This document shows, one piece after another, positions 16,258-26,585 of a DNA stretch of 64,000 bases. The position numbers and the translations under genes were made by a program. Location: assembly GCA_004558595.1 (NCBI GenBank), contig SFCN01000001.1:1-64000 (forward strand), in the 5' to 3' direction. A model generated the notes under the pieces. That model had not been told where the DNA came from and ran no database searches. It was given only the letters and a program-made list of their open reading frames with translations. The stretch is from Phascolarctobacterium sp. GTDB taxonomy: Bacteria > Bacillota > Negativicutes > Acidaminococcales > Acidaminococcaceae. Each line of letters begins with the position of its first letter. Positions within the stretch are counted from its first letter, which is position 1.

Positions 16258-17499
16258 TTAGAACAGGAAATAAACCTCGGTTACGAGAACCTTGTCCCTA
16301 TTGTCACCGATCTTAGAATCAGTATCGAAATAATCAATCAAGCCATAAATATTCTTGGCAAAGGTATATTTAGCACCGATATTCCAGCCCTCGAAGCCAC
16401 CATTGAAGAGGAATCTATTAGCAGAAATAGTGGGAATAAAGAAGGTGTTGGAGGGTTGATTATAATAGTTAGCAACCAAACCAAAGCTACCCGGTTTATT
16501 CACATCATGGCCCTTATACTCGATTCGGGCCACATAGCCATTGCTGCCTACCCTAGCGTCCTCATCCTTCACGCTGCGCATATATTCGCCGAAGAGGCGC
16601 ACAGTCGGGGTAATTTTATAACCGATACCTACGTTGAAGATATCCTTATCACCCTTGGTAGAGTTATCCCAATCGTACCAGCCGTTCTTTTCAACTGCTA
16701 CAACAGCAGCATTATTGGTGTTGTAGTAATTTACAAAGAAATTGCTTCTGTCGTAATTACCTGCCAAGCCAAAAATATTCAAGCGACCACTGCTGGTCAA
16801 GGTACTGTGGGGACCAGCGGCCTTAGTAAACATGCTGGTGAAATTCAGCTTATTGGTGCCATAGGTAAACTTCAGACCTTCTAGATGGGTATCAATAACC
16901 ATGGGAGAAATATCCTCGCCCCAACGTCCGGCCCGCACGGTCATGCCGCCCAAGCGACCTTGTACATAGGCACGCTTAAACTGAATTTCTTCTTCGCCGG
17001 TGTTATTGCTAAAAATTTGCTCGTTTTGCAGCATCAGATTATAGGTCCAGCTATCGTTAATCTTGCCCTCGCCCCAAATACGGGTACGCCCGCCGGATAC
17101 ATCATGCTGATCGCGTTTATCGCCGCTACGATCCCAACGCTCATAACGGGTACGCAGCTGTCCCCAAAAATGGATATTGTCGCTCTTCTTTTCCAAATTG
17201 GCCACACGCACGCCCAGATTATCCAGCTCGTCGGCGAATTCTGCGGCTAGCTTATCCACCTTGGCGCCCTTAGCCATGGCTCTTGCCACGATTTGGGCCA
17301 TTTCATAGCGTGTCATCAGCTTGTCGCCGCCAAAGGTTGTATCCCCATAGCCTTCCACAACGCCAGCTGCTGCGAGCTTGGCAATACTGTCGTATGCCCA
17401 ATGTCCAGCCGGAACGTCACTAAAAGGGTTGGCGGCCGCGTAGGCAGAGGCGGTGATGCCCAGGCTCAGGGCCACTGCTGCAAGTAAAGTTTTCTCCAT
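16258..17499 (-). CDS. SLH-domain outer membrane porin
   Basis: This is an outer-membrane beta-barrel of the type typical of Negativicutes. A signal peptide (about 1-21, ending SAYA) is followed by one SLH domain (about 25-75, with FSDVPAGHWAYDSI, GVVEGY and TRYEMAQIVARA) that in this group anchors the outer membrane to peptidoglycan. A short coiled segment (about 85-108) precedes a strand-rich barrel of about 300 residues. The protein ends in Phe, the usual barrel-assembly signal. AGGAGG precedes ATG 17499. It starts 42 nt after the binding-lipoprotein gene and is followed by a terminator, so it is the last gene of that series. Confidence 0.9.
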   Translation of the reverse strand: MEKTLLAAVALSLGITASAYAAANPFSDVPAGHWAYDSIAKLAAAGVVEGYGDTTFGGDKLMTRYEMAQIVARAMAKGAKVDKLAAEFADELDNLGVRVANLEKKSDNIHFWGQLRTRYERWDRSGDKRDQHDVSGGRTRIWGEGKINDSWTYNLMLQNEQIFSNNTGEEEIQFKRAYVQGRLGGMTVRAGRWGEDISPMVIDTHLEGLKFTYGTNKLNFTSMFTKAAGPHSTLTSSGRLNIFGLAGNYDRSNFFVNYYNTNNAAVVAVEKNGWYDWDNSTKGDKDIFNVGIGYKITPTVRLFGEYMRSVKDEDARVGSNGYVARIEYKGHDVNKPGSFGLVANYYNQPSNTFFIPTISANRFLFNGGFEGWNIGAKYTFAKNIYGLIDYFDTDSKIGDNRDKVLVTEVYFLF

Positions 17500-17541
17500 G
17501 CTTTCCTCCTCAAATTCATCGATAAAGTAAAATTAAACAAT

Positions 17542-19407
17542 TTATTCAACCGTAAGATACGGTGAAGGAGCAAGTAAGGGTTTACCTGATGTGACATATT
17601 CCTGCCATGCTTCACTCACTCGCTTCTCCCCAGTGGTAAAGCCCTCGCTTCCCTTTTGCCCATCAAGCTTCTCGGCTAAGACTGTAAAGAAAGTCTTTTT
17701 GTCTAAAACGGTAACCCTATAGGTTTTATTCTTATCCAGGGGCTTGCCATGATACAGCAGCTGCTTAAGAGTGAAAGCATCGTGCCTTCGCCCCTGCTTG
17801 ACCACATATTCCATACCACTGGTGATGGGTAAGGAATGATAGTTCACAGGATTTACCGCGCTATACACATCCACATTGGGCACGCCCTCCACATAAAGCT
17901 TCAGCAGGCGCTCCAGCTCAGCCCCGGTCAGCTGCTTCGTAAAGCTTTCCAAATAATTGGGCATGACCATATAACCAAGCATTTTTTCGGAATAACCGGA
18001 ATTGAAAATAGGCCCGGTAAAGCTGTGCCCTACAGCCACGAGAATATCGCTACCGTAATAGCTGCGTAGGGAATTAGCCATAGCAGATTTGGCTTCGTTA
18101 CCACCCTGCTTGCTATCCGTAAAGCTATAAGCCTTGTCAAAGGGCTTCAGCTTTAGCTCCTCCCGTTGCTTAGGCTTCCGCAAATACTCATCCATAATTC
18201 TATAGGCCTGCTCAGCTGTTGCCTCTCTCTTAACCATTTTAGACACAGCCAGCTTGGAGCCTGCGAAAAAGTCCGTGGAAGCAAGGCGCACATAAATCCG
18301 ATTAGACTCAATAAAGGGGCTGATATTCTCTAGCAGCGGAGATATCTTGAGCTCGGTATTACGGCTGTAGGAAATAACGTCGTTTCTGGAACCAAGCTTT
18401 CTTTGAGCGCCCTCACTCATCATTACGCTCAAAATACGCATCATTTTTTGCTTGCGCTGCTCGTTTTGCGCGCTGGACTTATTCAAGGCCACTTGGAAGG
18501 CCGGATAGGTTAGCAGCCAATCCTCGCCACCATCCTGACCAAAATAGGGAAGCATGACCAGATTCATCCCATAACGCCTAATATGGTCCAAGGCCACATT
18601 AGCGGTCATCCGGCTCATGGCCGCCTTGCCCGTAATGAGTAAAGCATCCATATCCTCATAAAGATAATTATCATCCTGGGGCTCCACATAAGCATCCCTT
18701 ATAAAGCTTTCCATACGTTGGAAGGCTAAGGGCCACACCTTTTTATCCAGACCCACCGCCTTTTGCTCGCCAGTGTTTTCATACTGACTTCGCCATAGCT
18801 GTCCCTCTCTAGAGGTAAGCTCATGAATATTAAGGCCCTGCAGAATGGCCAGTGGTGTATAATCATAATGCCAATCGCTGACAAAGGGCTTTATCCCCAA
18901 GGCTTTGAATCTAGCACAGGCCTCTTTGAAGCTCTTGTAAGAATGGGGCAAAGGAATCCCATGCTTAATAAATAAATCCTTATTAGCTACAAAAAGCTCG
19001 GCTTCACCGCACAGGGGCAGCCAGCAAATGGTGCCATCGGGATATTTGTAATTTTCCAAATAACCCGTAAAAATCGTGGCAGCCTCCTCGGTATTCTTTA
19101 AATCCACAAGCTGCTCCTTCAGCTCCACTGCGTCGTGCAAGGAAAAGCGTCGACAGGTAATGATATCCGGCAGACTCCCCTTCTCATTGAGGAATTTATA
19201 ATAATTCAGGTCATTATTCCCAACAACAAAATGAATATCCAGATCCGGCAGCTGAGACTGCACATAGGGCGCATATTCACGTAAGAGCTCAATACTCCAT
19301 AGATATACGGTAATGGGCTTTTCTTGCTTTTGCTCCTTGTTGCTGCCGCAGGCGCTAACAAAGAAAAGTACCAGCAAGAGCAGGATTAGCATAAGCTTCT
19401 TTTTCAT
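17542..19407 (-). CDS. Solute-binding lipoprotein fused to a 5'-nucleotidase C-terminal-like domain
   Basis: The 621-residue product begins with a lipoprotein signal (basic MKKK, a hydrophobic core, then the VSAC lipobox with Cys at about 20). Residues about 30-400 look like a family-1 extracellular solute-binding protein (ITVYLWSIEL, ICWLPLCGEAELFVANKDLF, KAAMSRMTANVALD). Residues about 435-600 resemble the C-terminal domain of UshA-type 5'-nucleotidases (LTGAELERLL, PITSGMEYVV, DKNKTYRVTVLD). The metallophosphatase domain itself is absent, so binding or sensing is more likely than catalysis. AGGTGG precedes ATG 19407. No permease genes are nearby. The sensor kinase gene ends 40 nt upstream. 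Confidence 0.75.
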   Translation of the reverse strand: MKKKLMLILLLLVLFFVSACGSNKEQKQEKPITVYLWSIELLREYAPYVQSQLPDLDIHFVVGNNDLNYYKFLNEKGSLPDIITCRRFSLHDAVELKEQLVDLKNTEEAATIFTGYLENYKYPDGTICWLPLCGEAELFVANKDLFIKHGIPLPHSYKSFKEACARFKALGIKPFVSDWHYDYTPLAILQGLNIHELTSREGQLWRSQYENTGEQKAVGLDKKVWPLAFQRMESFIRDAYVEPQDDNYLYEDMDALLITGKAAMSRMTANVALDHIRRYGMNLVMLPYFGQDGGEDWLLTYPAFQVALNKSSAQNEQRKQKMMRILSVMMSEGAQRKLGSRNDVISYSRNTELKISPLLENISPFIESNRIYVRLASTDFFAGSKLAVSKMVKREATAEQAYRIMDEYLRKPKQREELKLKPFDKAYSFTDSKQGGNEAKSAMANSLRSYYGSDILVAVGHSFTGPIFNSGYSEKMLGYMVMPNYLESFTKQLTGAELERLLKLYVEGVPNVDVYSAVNPVNYHSLPITSGMEYVVKQGRRHDAFTLKQLLYHGKPLDKNKTYRVTVLDKKTFFTVLAEKLDGQKGSEGFTTGEKRVSEAWQEYVTSGKPLLAPSPYLTVE

Positions 19408-19447
19408 TTCCCCACCTCTATTCTCCACCAAAACACGCTTTTTAGAA

Positions 19448-21973
19448 TTACTTACCTTTAAACCGTGGCACAAGCTCGGCCACCACCTGCTTCAGCCTCT
19501 GCATGTCCACAGGCTTGCTGGTATGAGCGTCCATGCCTGCATCCAGAGCCTTATGGGCATCCTCCGCAAAAGCGTTGGCCGTCATAGCCACAATGGGTAT
19601 AGTTTTAGCGCAGGGATGGTCACAAGCACGAATCAATTTCGTAGCGCCATAGCCATCTAAAACCGGCATCTGCACATCCATAAAGATAATATCGAATTCA
19701 TCCTTCTTAGAGTCAGCAAAGCGTTCGGCTACCAAAAGTCCGTTTTCGCGAATCTCTACGGTAGCCCCCTCCTTAAGGAGCAGCAGCTCTAGTATTTCTG
19801 CGTTGATAGCATTATCCTCCGCTGCCAAAACCTTTAGTCCACGCAAGGAAATCTGGGTCTTGACCTCTTCCGGTTTGACCGCTTCCTTCTCCGTAGCCGC
19901 TACAGCCAACTCCAGATTAACAGTAAAGGTACTCCCTTTACCCTTAGAGCTGATCACGGAAATATTTCCTCCTAAAAGCTCCACAATACTCTTCACAATG
20001 GCCATACCAATACCTGTGCCCTGAATATGTTTAGTTTCCTCAGTATATTCGCGGGAAAAGGGAGCGAAAATCTTCTTTTGAAACTCCTCGCTCATGCCAT
20101 AGCCATCATCCTGAACCACAAATTGGACATAGCTAAAGCCCTTTCCATGACCGGGCCTACCCTCCAATAAAAGCCGCACATGACCGCCATTGGGCGTATA
20201 TTTCACCGCATTGCTCAACAGATTCAGCAGAATCTGATTAATGCGCATTCTATCGCTGTGAACCATAGCCGGTAGCTGTCCCTTGTATTCCACCTTGAAT
20301 GCTTGGTTCTTATTGCGGGCCTGAGGTCCGATAATCCCCTGCAGCTCCTCTCCAAGCTCCTGCAAGGAGAAATCCGTCAGCTTCAGAGCCGTCTCTCCGC
20401 TTTCAATTTTGCTCATATCCAAAATATCATTGATTAAGCTTAAAAGATGCTTACTGGAGTAAGTAATCTTATGAGCGTACTCTAGCACCTTCTCCGGGGT
20501 ATGGGCGTAATCAGCCAGCAGTCCCGCAAAGCATACAATAGCATTCATGGGCGTGCGAATATCATGACTCATATTAGCCAAGAAGTTACTCTTGGCCTTA
20601 TTAGCACTTTGGGCCAAGCTTAACGCATTGCTCAAGGACACGTTTAAGGCACGCTCCTTAGTTCTATCGGAAAGCACGATAATATATTTGGGTATCTTTT
20701 GCACCAGGTCGGTATACACCAGTACATGGAACCACCGTTTTTCAAGAGTCAAGGGATGAATAAACTCCTTATCCCATTCCATTCGAGGGGTATCAGGGTT
20801 TTGGCGAATATGCTTACCAACCTCAAAGTAGGAATCATCCTCGCCTAAAGAGCTCAACTGAGAACCAATTATTCCCTTCTGTAGCTCCACTCCTATCAAC
20901 CTGGTTACATTGGGACTGATATAGTCCAAGCACATAGTCTTACAATCCACCATGAGAAAGGCATCATCCACATTGTCGGATAGTGTTGAGAACAGCTGCT
21001 CTTTATACAAGATTTCCTTATCCTTTTGGGATAGGACCAGCTTATTCCTATAATGCATAAAGACAATATAGGCACCACTGAGCAACAAAGCCAAGAAAAC
21101 GAAAACAATCATGGTAATGGCCTGCAGCTTGTTCATGCTGGCGTTGACAACCTTTTCCGGAATTAGTCCCACCAAAACGGAATGAGCATATTCTGCAGGC
21201 ATATGAATCAAGTAATATTTTTCCCCGTGAATGGGCAGCGTGATTACACCCTTCCCCCTGCTGATAAGCCGCTGGAGCAAATCCTTTTTCTGCTCCTGGG
21301 TAAGCTCGGGCAAGTTATTGAGATAAGCATGAAAATTATAAATACCGCTCTTGTTTTTCGCAGTTCTAGCAATGGATACACGTCCAGTGTCATCAATAAC
21401 GTAGTTATCAGCATCTCCCTCAAAGGCATTGGTGTTCAGAGTTTTAATCAAATCCTCGTTATCATAGCTTATAGCTATGGCATCATAAACGAAGCCCTGA
21501 AATACACCCTTGGGCATGGGAATAGCAAAAACCTTCAGCTCCTTTTTAGGCACAGCCACGTCCAACACTACGGCTTCCTTTTTATCTACCAAATCATTAA
21601 TTTTGCGGTGCATATTAAAGAAGCCCTTGCGCCCGTCCACAGTGTAAAATTCACCATTGCCAGCTATAAAGTAGAAATCCGTAAAGCCCCATTTAGCCTT
21701 TTGCTCATGAACAAAGTCAGTGATAGCGTCCTCATTTTTCTCTCGCAGCAAATACTGCTTCCATACTGTGAGCAAATTCCACTTGCTCTCCACAATATCC
21801 CGCAGGGAGTCACGCACTTGGGTATAGATTTCCGTCAAATGACGACTGCTTTCTTCATAGATCATCCGGGAAGCAAAGCGAAAATAAGCCACACAGCCTA
21901 AGGCTACAGTGACTATAACTAGCGCTATGATGCTTATGTTTTTTAGATTTTTCCTCATGATAACATTCACCAT
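19448..21973 (-). CDS. Hybrid sensor histidine kinase with C-terminal receiver
   Basis: This 841-residue inner-membrane sensor has two spans (about 13-33 and 284-305) enclosing a periplasmic domain of about 250 residues, probably of the double Cache type. A PAS-like domain (about 330-440) follows. The kinase core shows NMSHDIRTPMNAI (phospho-acceptor His), NLLSNAVKYTPNGG, DDGYGMS and GTGIGMAI. The receiver domain (about 712-835) carries EDNAINAEI, the phospho-acceptor Asp in IIFMDVQMP, and SKP. No output domain or separate response regulator is adjacent. The start could also be ATG 21958, since neither has a strong ribosome site. It heads the series with the binding lipoprotein and porin. Confidence 0.88.
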   Translation of the reverse strand: MVNVIMRKNLKNISIIALVIVTVALGCVAYFRFASRMIYEESSRHLTEIYTQVRDSLRDIVESKWNLLTVWKQYLLREKNEDAITDFVHEQKAKWGFTDFYFIAGNGEFYTVDGRKGFFNMHRKINDLVDKKEAVVLDVAVPKKELKVFAIPMPKGVFQGFVYDAIAISYDNEDLIKTLNTNAFEGDADNYVIDDTGRVSIARTAKNKSGIYNFHAYLNNLPELTQEQKKDLLQRLISRGKGVITLPIHGEKYYLIHMPAEYAHSVLVGLIPEKVVNASMNKLQAITMIVFVFLALLLSGAYIVFMHYRNKLVLSQKDKEILYKEQLFSTLSDNVDDAFLMVDCKTMCLDYISPNVTRLIGVELQKGIIGSQLSSLGEDDSYFEVGKHIRQNPDTPRMEWDKEFIHPLTLEKRWFHVLVYTDLVQKIPKYIIVLSDRTKERALNVSLSNALSLAQSANKAKSNFLANMSHDIRTPMNAIVCFAGLLADYAHTPEKVLEYAHKITYSSKHLLSLINDILDMSKIESGETALKLTDFSLQELGEELQGIIGPQARNKNQAFKVEYKGQLPAMVHSDRMRINQILLNLLSNAVKYTPNGGHVRLLLEGRPGHGKGFSYVQFVVQDDGYGMSEEFQKKIFAPFSREYTEETKHIQGTGIGMAIVKSIVELLGGNISVISSKGKGSTFTVNLELAVAATEKEAVKPEEVKTQISLRGLKVLAAEDNAINAEILELLLLKEGATVEIRENGLLVAERFADSKKDEFDIIFMDVQMPVLDGYGATKLIRACDHPCAKTIPIVAMTANAFAEDAHKALDAGMDAHTSKPVDMQRLKQVVAELVPRFKGK

Positions 21974-22221
21974 TCCAGTTTGACAGCTATAGTTTATTTC
22001 AAAGCAAGCATAATAAAGTCATAGTATAGTTTTAAAAAATTCTTTTAGTATTTAAATATTACTAAAAGCTTATATTGTAAGGCTATGTTCAAAAAACCAT
22101 TAATTTTGTATAGTATATCTCAAATTCACTAGTATTACTTGCTAATTTTCTTATATTATTTTTATTGTACCATATATATTTTTCTTGTGCAAGAAAAATC
22201 AGAAAGCTCATCTTAACAAAG
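21974..22221. promoter_or_regulatory. AT-rich control region upstream of the hybrid kinase
   Basis: No gene is visible. Two strong dyads occur: CTTTTAGTA/TACTAAAAG (22042-22068), followed on the minus strand by AATTTTTT, and ATTTTTCTTG/CAAGAAAAAT (22178-22199) with a 2-nt centre. They lie between the secF terminator and the kinase start. They may be operators or an attenuator-like structure. I could not place a convincing -35/-10 pair. Confidence 0.45.
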
Positions 22222-22265
22222 AAAAAAACTCCTGCTTGACCAGTAAGAGGACTGCCAAGCAGGAG
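22222..22265 (-). terminator. Terminator after secF
   Basis: CTCCTGCTTG (22229-22238) and CAAGCAGGAG (22256-22265) form a perfect 10-bp stem, followed on the minus strand by TTTTTTTC. It ends the tgt/yajC/sec gene run. Confidence 0.9.
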
Positions 22266-22325
22266 CGAAATATTATAATGTTAAAAGAATGACCTTCTTT
22301 AAGTTCGTATAGTTATAACACGAGC

Positions 22326-23207
22326 TTATTGACCGGCCTTCTTGCCTCTCAGGAAGAGCCACAAGGGCCCTGCCAGGAAGGTGGAGGTATAGGCGCCACT
22401 GGAGAAGCCTACCAGCATAGCAAAGGAGAAGTTGCGAATAGTCTCGCCACCGAAAAGGAAGATGGAAACAACCGCAAACAAGGATGTACCAACAGTATAA
22501 ATGCTGCGGCCCATGGTTTGCCAAATGCTGTTATCAATCATGGAGCTGAGGCTTTCGCTACGACGATGAATCTTCAGATTCTCGCGAATGCGGTCAAAGA
22601 TTACGATGGTACCATTGATGGAATAGCCTACTACGGTCAACAGCGCCGCTACGAAGGAGGAATCCATTTCCATCTGGAACAAGGAGAAGTAGCTCAAGGT
22701 TACCGATACGTCAATAATCAAGGCGATGATGGCCGCAATGGCAAACTTAAACTCAAAGCGCAGGGTGATGTAGGCTATCATCAAGAACCAGGAAAGCACG
22801 ATGGCCAGCACTGCTTGCTGAATCAGCTCGCCGCCCACAGTCGCGCCAACGTTTTCCACGCGCTGGATAGCGAAATTACCCAGCTGGCTCTTAAGATCAT
22901 CCATGACTGCACGACGTTTTTCGTCGTTGATGACACCGGTACGAATGAGCACGCCCTGAGCCTCTTTAGCATTACTATCATCGCTTTCCAGCTGTATAAT
23001 GCTGTTGCCCAAGTCATGGCCCTTCAGCACATCGCGTACCTGAGCAACCTGCACAGGCTTATCAAAGGACAAGTCCATAATGCTGCCGCCGGTGAAGTCA
23101 ATGCCCAGATTGAAGCCCTTCATAAGCATGGAGCCAAAGCCGATGATCAAAAAGGTAATGGTAATGGCAAAGAAAATCTTGTAGTTTTTTACAATGGAGA
23201 ATTTCAT
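22326..23207 (-). CDS. secF: Protein translocase subunit SecF
   Basis: SecF forms the SecDF complex, which uses the proton gradient to pull proteins across the inner membrane. The 293-residue product has the family layout: one N-terminal span followed by FNLGIDFTGGSIMDL, a periplasmic domain to about 130, then five C-terminal spans. VGYSINGTIVIFDRIREN lies in the conserved membrane block. Its ATG overlaps the secD stop by one base, indicating translational coupling. A terminator follows. Confidence 0.95.
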   Translation of the reverse strand: MKFSIVKNYKIFFAITITFLIIGFGSMLMKGFNLGIDFTGGSIMDLSFDKPVQVAQVRDVLKGHDLGNSIIQLESDDSNAKEAQGVLIRTGVINDEKRRAVMDDLKSQLGNFAIQRVENVGATVGGELIQQAVLAIVLSWFLMIAYITLRFEFKFAIAAIIALIIDVSVTLSYFSLFQMEMDSSFVAALLTVVGYSINGTIVIFDRIRENLKIHRRSESLSSMIDNSIWQTMGRSIYTVGTSLFAVVSIFLFGGETIRNFSFAMLVGFSSGAYTSTFLAGPLWLFLRGKKAGQ

Positions 23208-24442
23208 TATTTAGCCACCTCCTTTGCTTCCGGCGCCTTTGCGCCAAAGAGGAAGTAGCTCTTGGTAATATTGCTGTAAACCAAGAAGCGCATGAGGAAC
23301 TTGGTTACAGTTACCGCAGTGAACATACTGAGCAGAGTGCCTAGAGCCAGAGTAACAGCAAAGCCCTTAATGGGACCGGTGCCCAAATAGAACAGCACCG
23401 CTGCCGCCATTAGGGTAGTGATATTGGAGTCTAAAATGGTAATGATGGCACGACTGAAGCCAGCATCCATCGCGCTACGCAGCGTCTTGCCCTTTTTGGT
23501 TTCTTCCTTGAAGCGCTCGAAAATCAACACGTTAGCATCTACCGCCATACCAATGGACAGGATGATACCGGCTATGCCGGGCAGGGTCAGGGTTGCGCCC
23601 AAATAACGCATTACCAATAACAACAGCATAACGTAAAGCAGCAAGGCGATATCCGCTACTACGCCGGACAGGCGGTAGAACAAAAGCATGAAGATAAATA
23701 CGCCGGCAATACCAATAAGGAAGGCCTTTACGCTCTTATCCTTAGAGTCCTGGCCCAGAGTAGGACCAACAGTACGGTTCTCCAAAACCTCGATTTTCAC
23801 AGGCAGACTACCACTACGCAGCAGAATGGCCAAATGCTCAGCCTCTTCCACACTGCGGGAGCCGGAAATTTGAGCTCTACCGCCGGTGATGGCTTCTTGC
23901 ACAACGGGCGCGGTGAGCACCTCGCCATCCAGCACAATAGCGATTTGTTTACCCACATTGCGAGCGGTCAGGTCAGCAAATTTTTTACCGCCCTCATCGC
24001 TAAATTCCAGACCTACCACAGCCTGATTACCTTGGGATACCTGAGCTCTGGCATCCTTCAAATCCTTACCGGTCATAACTACCTTACCATTGATGTCCTT
24101 GAACTGCAGCATAGCAGTACGGCCCAACATGGCGATAGCCTTTTCCGGGTCCTTAACACCAGGAAGCTCTACAATGATACGATCCTTGCCCTGACGCTGA
24201 ATTACAGGCTCGGTCAGACCCAGCTCGTTGACACGGCGTTCGATGATTTTCACACTGCGGTTGACAGCATCATCGTCCACCTTCAGGTCCGGTGTATCCA
24301 CCGCCTGCAGAACAACGTGGGTACCGCCCTGCAAATCCAGACCCTGCTTAATAGAGTTAGCCAGGGGGGAGATGTAGACGCAGAAACCGCCGATTATAGC
24401 CAAGGCGATAATCAGAAATTTCCCCAACTCATTCCAACGCAA
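23207..24442 (-). CDS. secD: Protein translocase subunit SecD
   Basis: SecD is the partner of SecF in the translocase. The 411-residue product shows the N-terminal span, GLDLQGGTHVVLQ, the periplasmic P1 region and six-span C-terminal block with GMAVDANVLIFERFKEE and ITTLMAAAVLFYLGTG. It is shorter than the E. coli protein, which is normal for Firmicutes. The start is TTG at 24442, supported by AAGGAGG 8 nt upstream. No ATG fits the conserved N-terminus. Confidence 0.95.
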   Translation of the reverse strand: MRWNELGKFLIIALAIIGGFCVYISPLANSIKQGLDLQGGTHVVLQAVDTPDLKVDDDAVNRSVKIIERRVNELGLTEPVIQRQGKDRIIVELPGVKDPEKAIAMLGRTAMLQFKDINGKVVMTGKDLKDARAQVSQGNQAVVGLEFSDEGGKKFADLTARNVGKQIAIVLDGEVLTAPVVQEAITGGRAQISGSRSVEEAEHLAILLRSGSLPVKIEVLENRTVGPTLGQDSKDKSVKAFLIGIAGVFIFMLLFYRLSGVVADIALLLYVMLLLLVMRYLGATLTLPGIAGIILSIGMAVDANVLIFERFKEETKKGKTLRSAMDAGFSRAIITILDSNITTLMAAAVLFYLGTGPIKGFAVTLALGTLLSMFTAVTVTKFLMRFLVYSNITKSYFLFGAKAPEAKEVAK

Positions 24443-24483
24443 AATAATTTCCTCCTTAAAAATGGATTTTTTTAATTTATCAG

Positions 24484-25059
24484 CTAAAGCGGAGCGAGAG
24501 TGATAATTCCGCTTTCACTAACTATACACTGCATTTTTACATCGTGCTCATCACTAGGAAGACTGCTTTGCAGCAGAAAATCATAGGCTACGCCCATGAC
24601 CACGGCCTTATTCGCCTGAGGCAAAAAGCGATCATAATAACCTGCGCCCATGCCCATTCGACTGCCATCCCTGCCAAAGGCTACACCGGGGACAAGCACC
24701 AAATCAAAGACCTCCGGCTTGATAACCTCCAAGGGCGGTCGCACAGAGCGAATGCCATAGCGGTCTAGCTCGAAATCCTGCAGATGTTTAAGGCGTACAG
24801 GCACGAAGCCAGTATCCGAAACAATGTGAGGCACGGCCACGGTCTTTCCCTGAGCTAGAGCAGCCTCCAGCACCAAGTCCACACTGAGCTCCTTGCCAAA
24901 AGCCAAAAAGCCCATGACGCTCTTGGCTTTACAAAAAGCATCACAGGCCAGGATCTGCCGGGCCACCGCCTCGCTGGCGGCAGTCACCTGCTCCCTAGTC
25001 AATTGAGCGCGCTGTTGGCGTAGAGCCTTACGCAGCGTTATTTTATCTTGCTCATGCAT
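24484..25059 (-). CDS. 5-formyltetrahydrofolate cyclo-ligase
   Basis: This enzyme converts 5-formyl-THF to 5,10-methenyl-THF with ATP. Family motifs are the basic N-terminus KITLRKALRQQR, SVMGFLAFGKELSVD, PGVAFGRDGSRMGMGAGYYDRFL (the ATP and Mg site) and GVAYDFLL. The 191 residues fit. ATG 25059 overlaps the yajC stop (ATGCATGA), so translation is probably coupled. A longer frame to 25083 has no ribosome site. Its place between yajC and secD is unusual. Confidence 0.92.
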   Translation of the reverse strand: MHEQDKITLRKALRQQRAQLTREQVTAASEAVARQILACDAFCKAKSVMGFLAFGKELSVDLVLEAALAQGKTVAVPHIVSDTGFVPVRLKHLQDFELDRYGIRSVRPPLEVIKPEVFDLVLVPGVAFGRDGSRMGMGAGYYDRFLPQANKAVVMGVAYDFLLQSSLPSDEHDVKMQCIVSESGIITLAPL

Positions 25060-25342
25060 TTTTAGCCGGGTCCTGATGACCACTTACAGCATTGCGAGAC
25101 ATTTCAATTTCCACGCCCTCAGCGACCTGCACCTTCACACGCTTTTCGCTAACAGCAGTGATTTTGCCATAAATACCACCAATGGTAATGATGTCGTCGC
25201 CAACCTTCAGGCTGTTCAGTAAATCACGACGCTTTTGCTGTTCCTTCTTTTGAGGACGCCACAGCATGAAATAAAAAATGCCACCCATCAAGAAAAAAGG
25301 CAACAGGGAGTTCAGCATAGCCATTGTATCTCCACCTTGCAT
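25052..25342 (-). CDS. yajC: Sec translocase accessory protein YajC
   Basis: YajC is a small bitopic protein that associates with SecDF. It has one membrane span (about 7-24, SLLPFFLMGGIFYFMLW), then RPQKKEQQKRRDLLNSLKVGDDIITIGGIYGKI, the family signature. GGAGGTGG stands before ATG 25342. ATG 25324 is an alternative with its own weaker site. The product is 96 residues. It stands two genes before secD, as in many bacteria apart from the inserted folate enzyme. Confidence 0.93.
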   Translation of the reverse strand: MQGGDTMAMLNSLLPFFLMGGIFYFMLWRPQKKEQQKRRDLLNSLKVGDDIITIGGIYGKITAVSEKRVKVQVAEGVEIEMSRNAVSGHQDPAKNA

Positions 25343-25408
25343 ATTTCCACCTCCACACAAAAATCGCTATAAACAATTATACATTCTCTATTATACCTTA
25401 AAAATCCT

Positions 25409-26533
<1,125 letters not shown>

Positions 26534-26585
26534 TTAAAAATTTATGGAATTCCTCAGTCCGAAATTTGTTACACAAACTTCTTAA

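Noticed and set aside
22329..23258. A 309-codon plus-strand frame
   Set aside because: It is the reverse of secF, which has clear family motifs and overlaps secD as expected.
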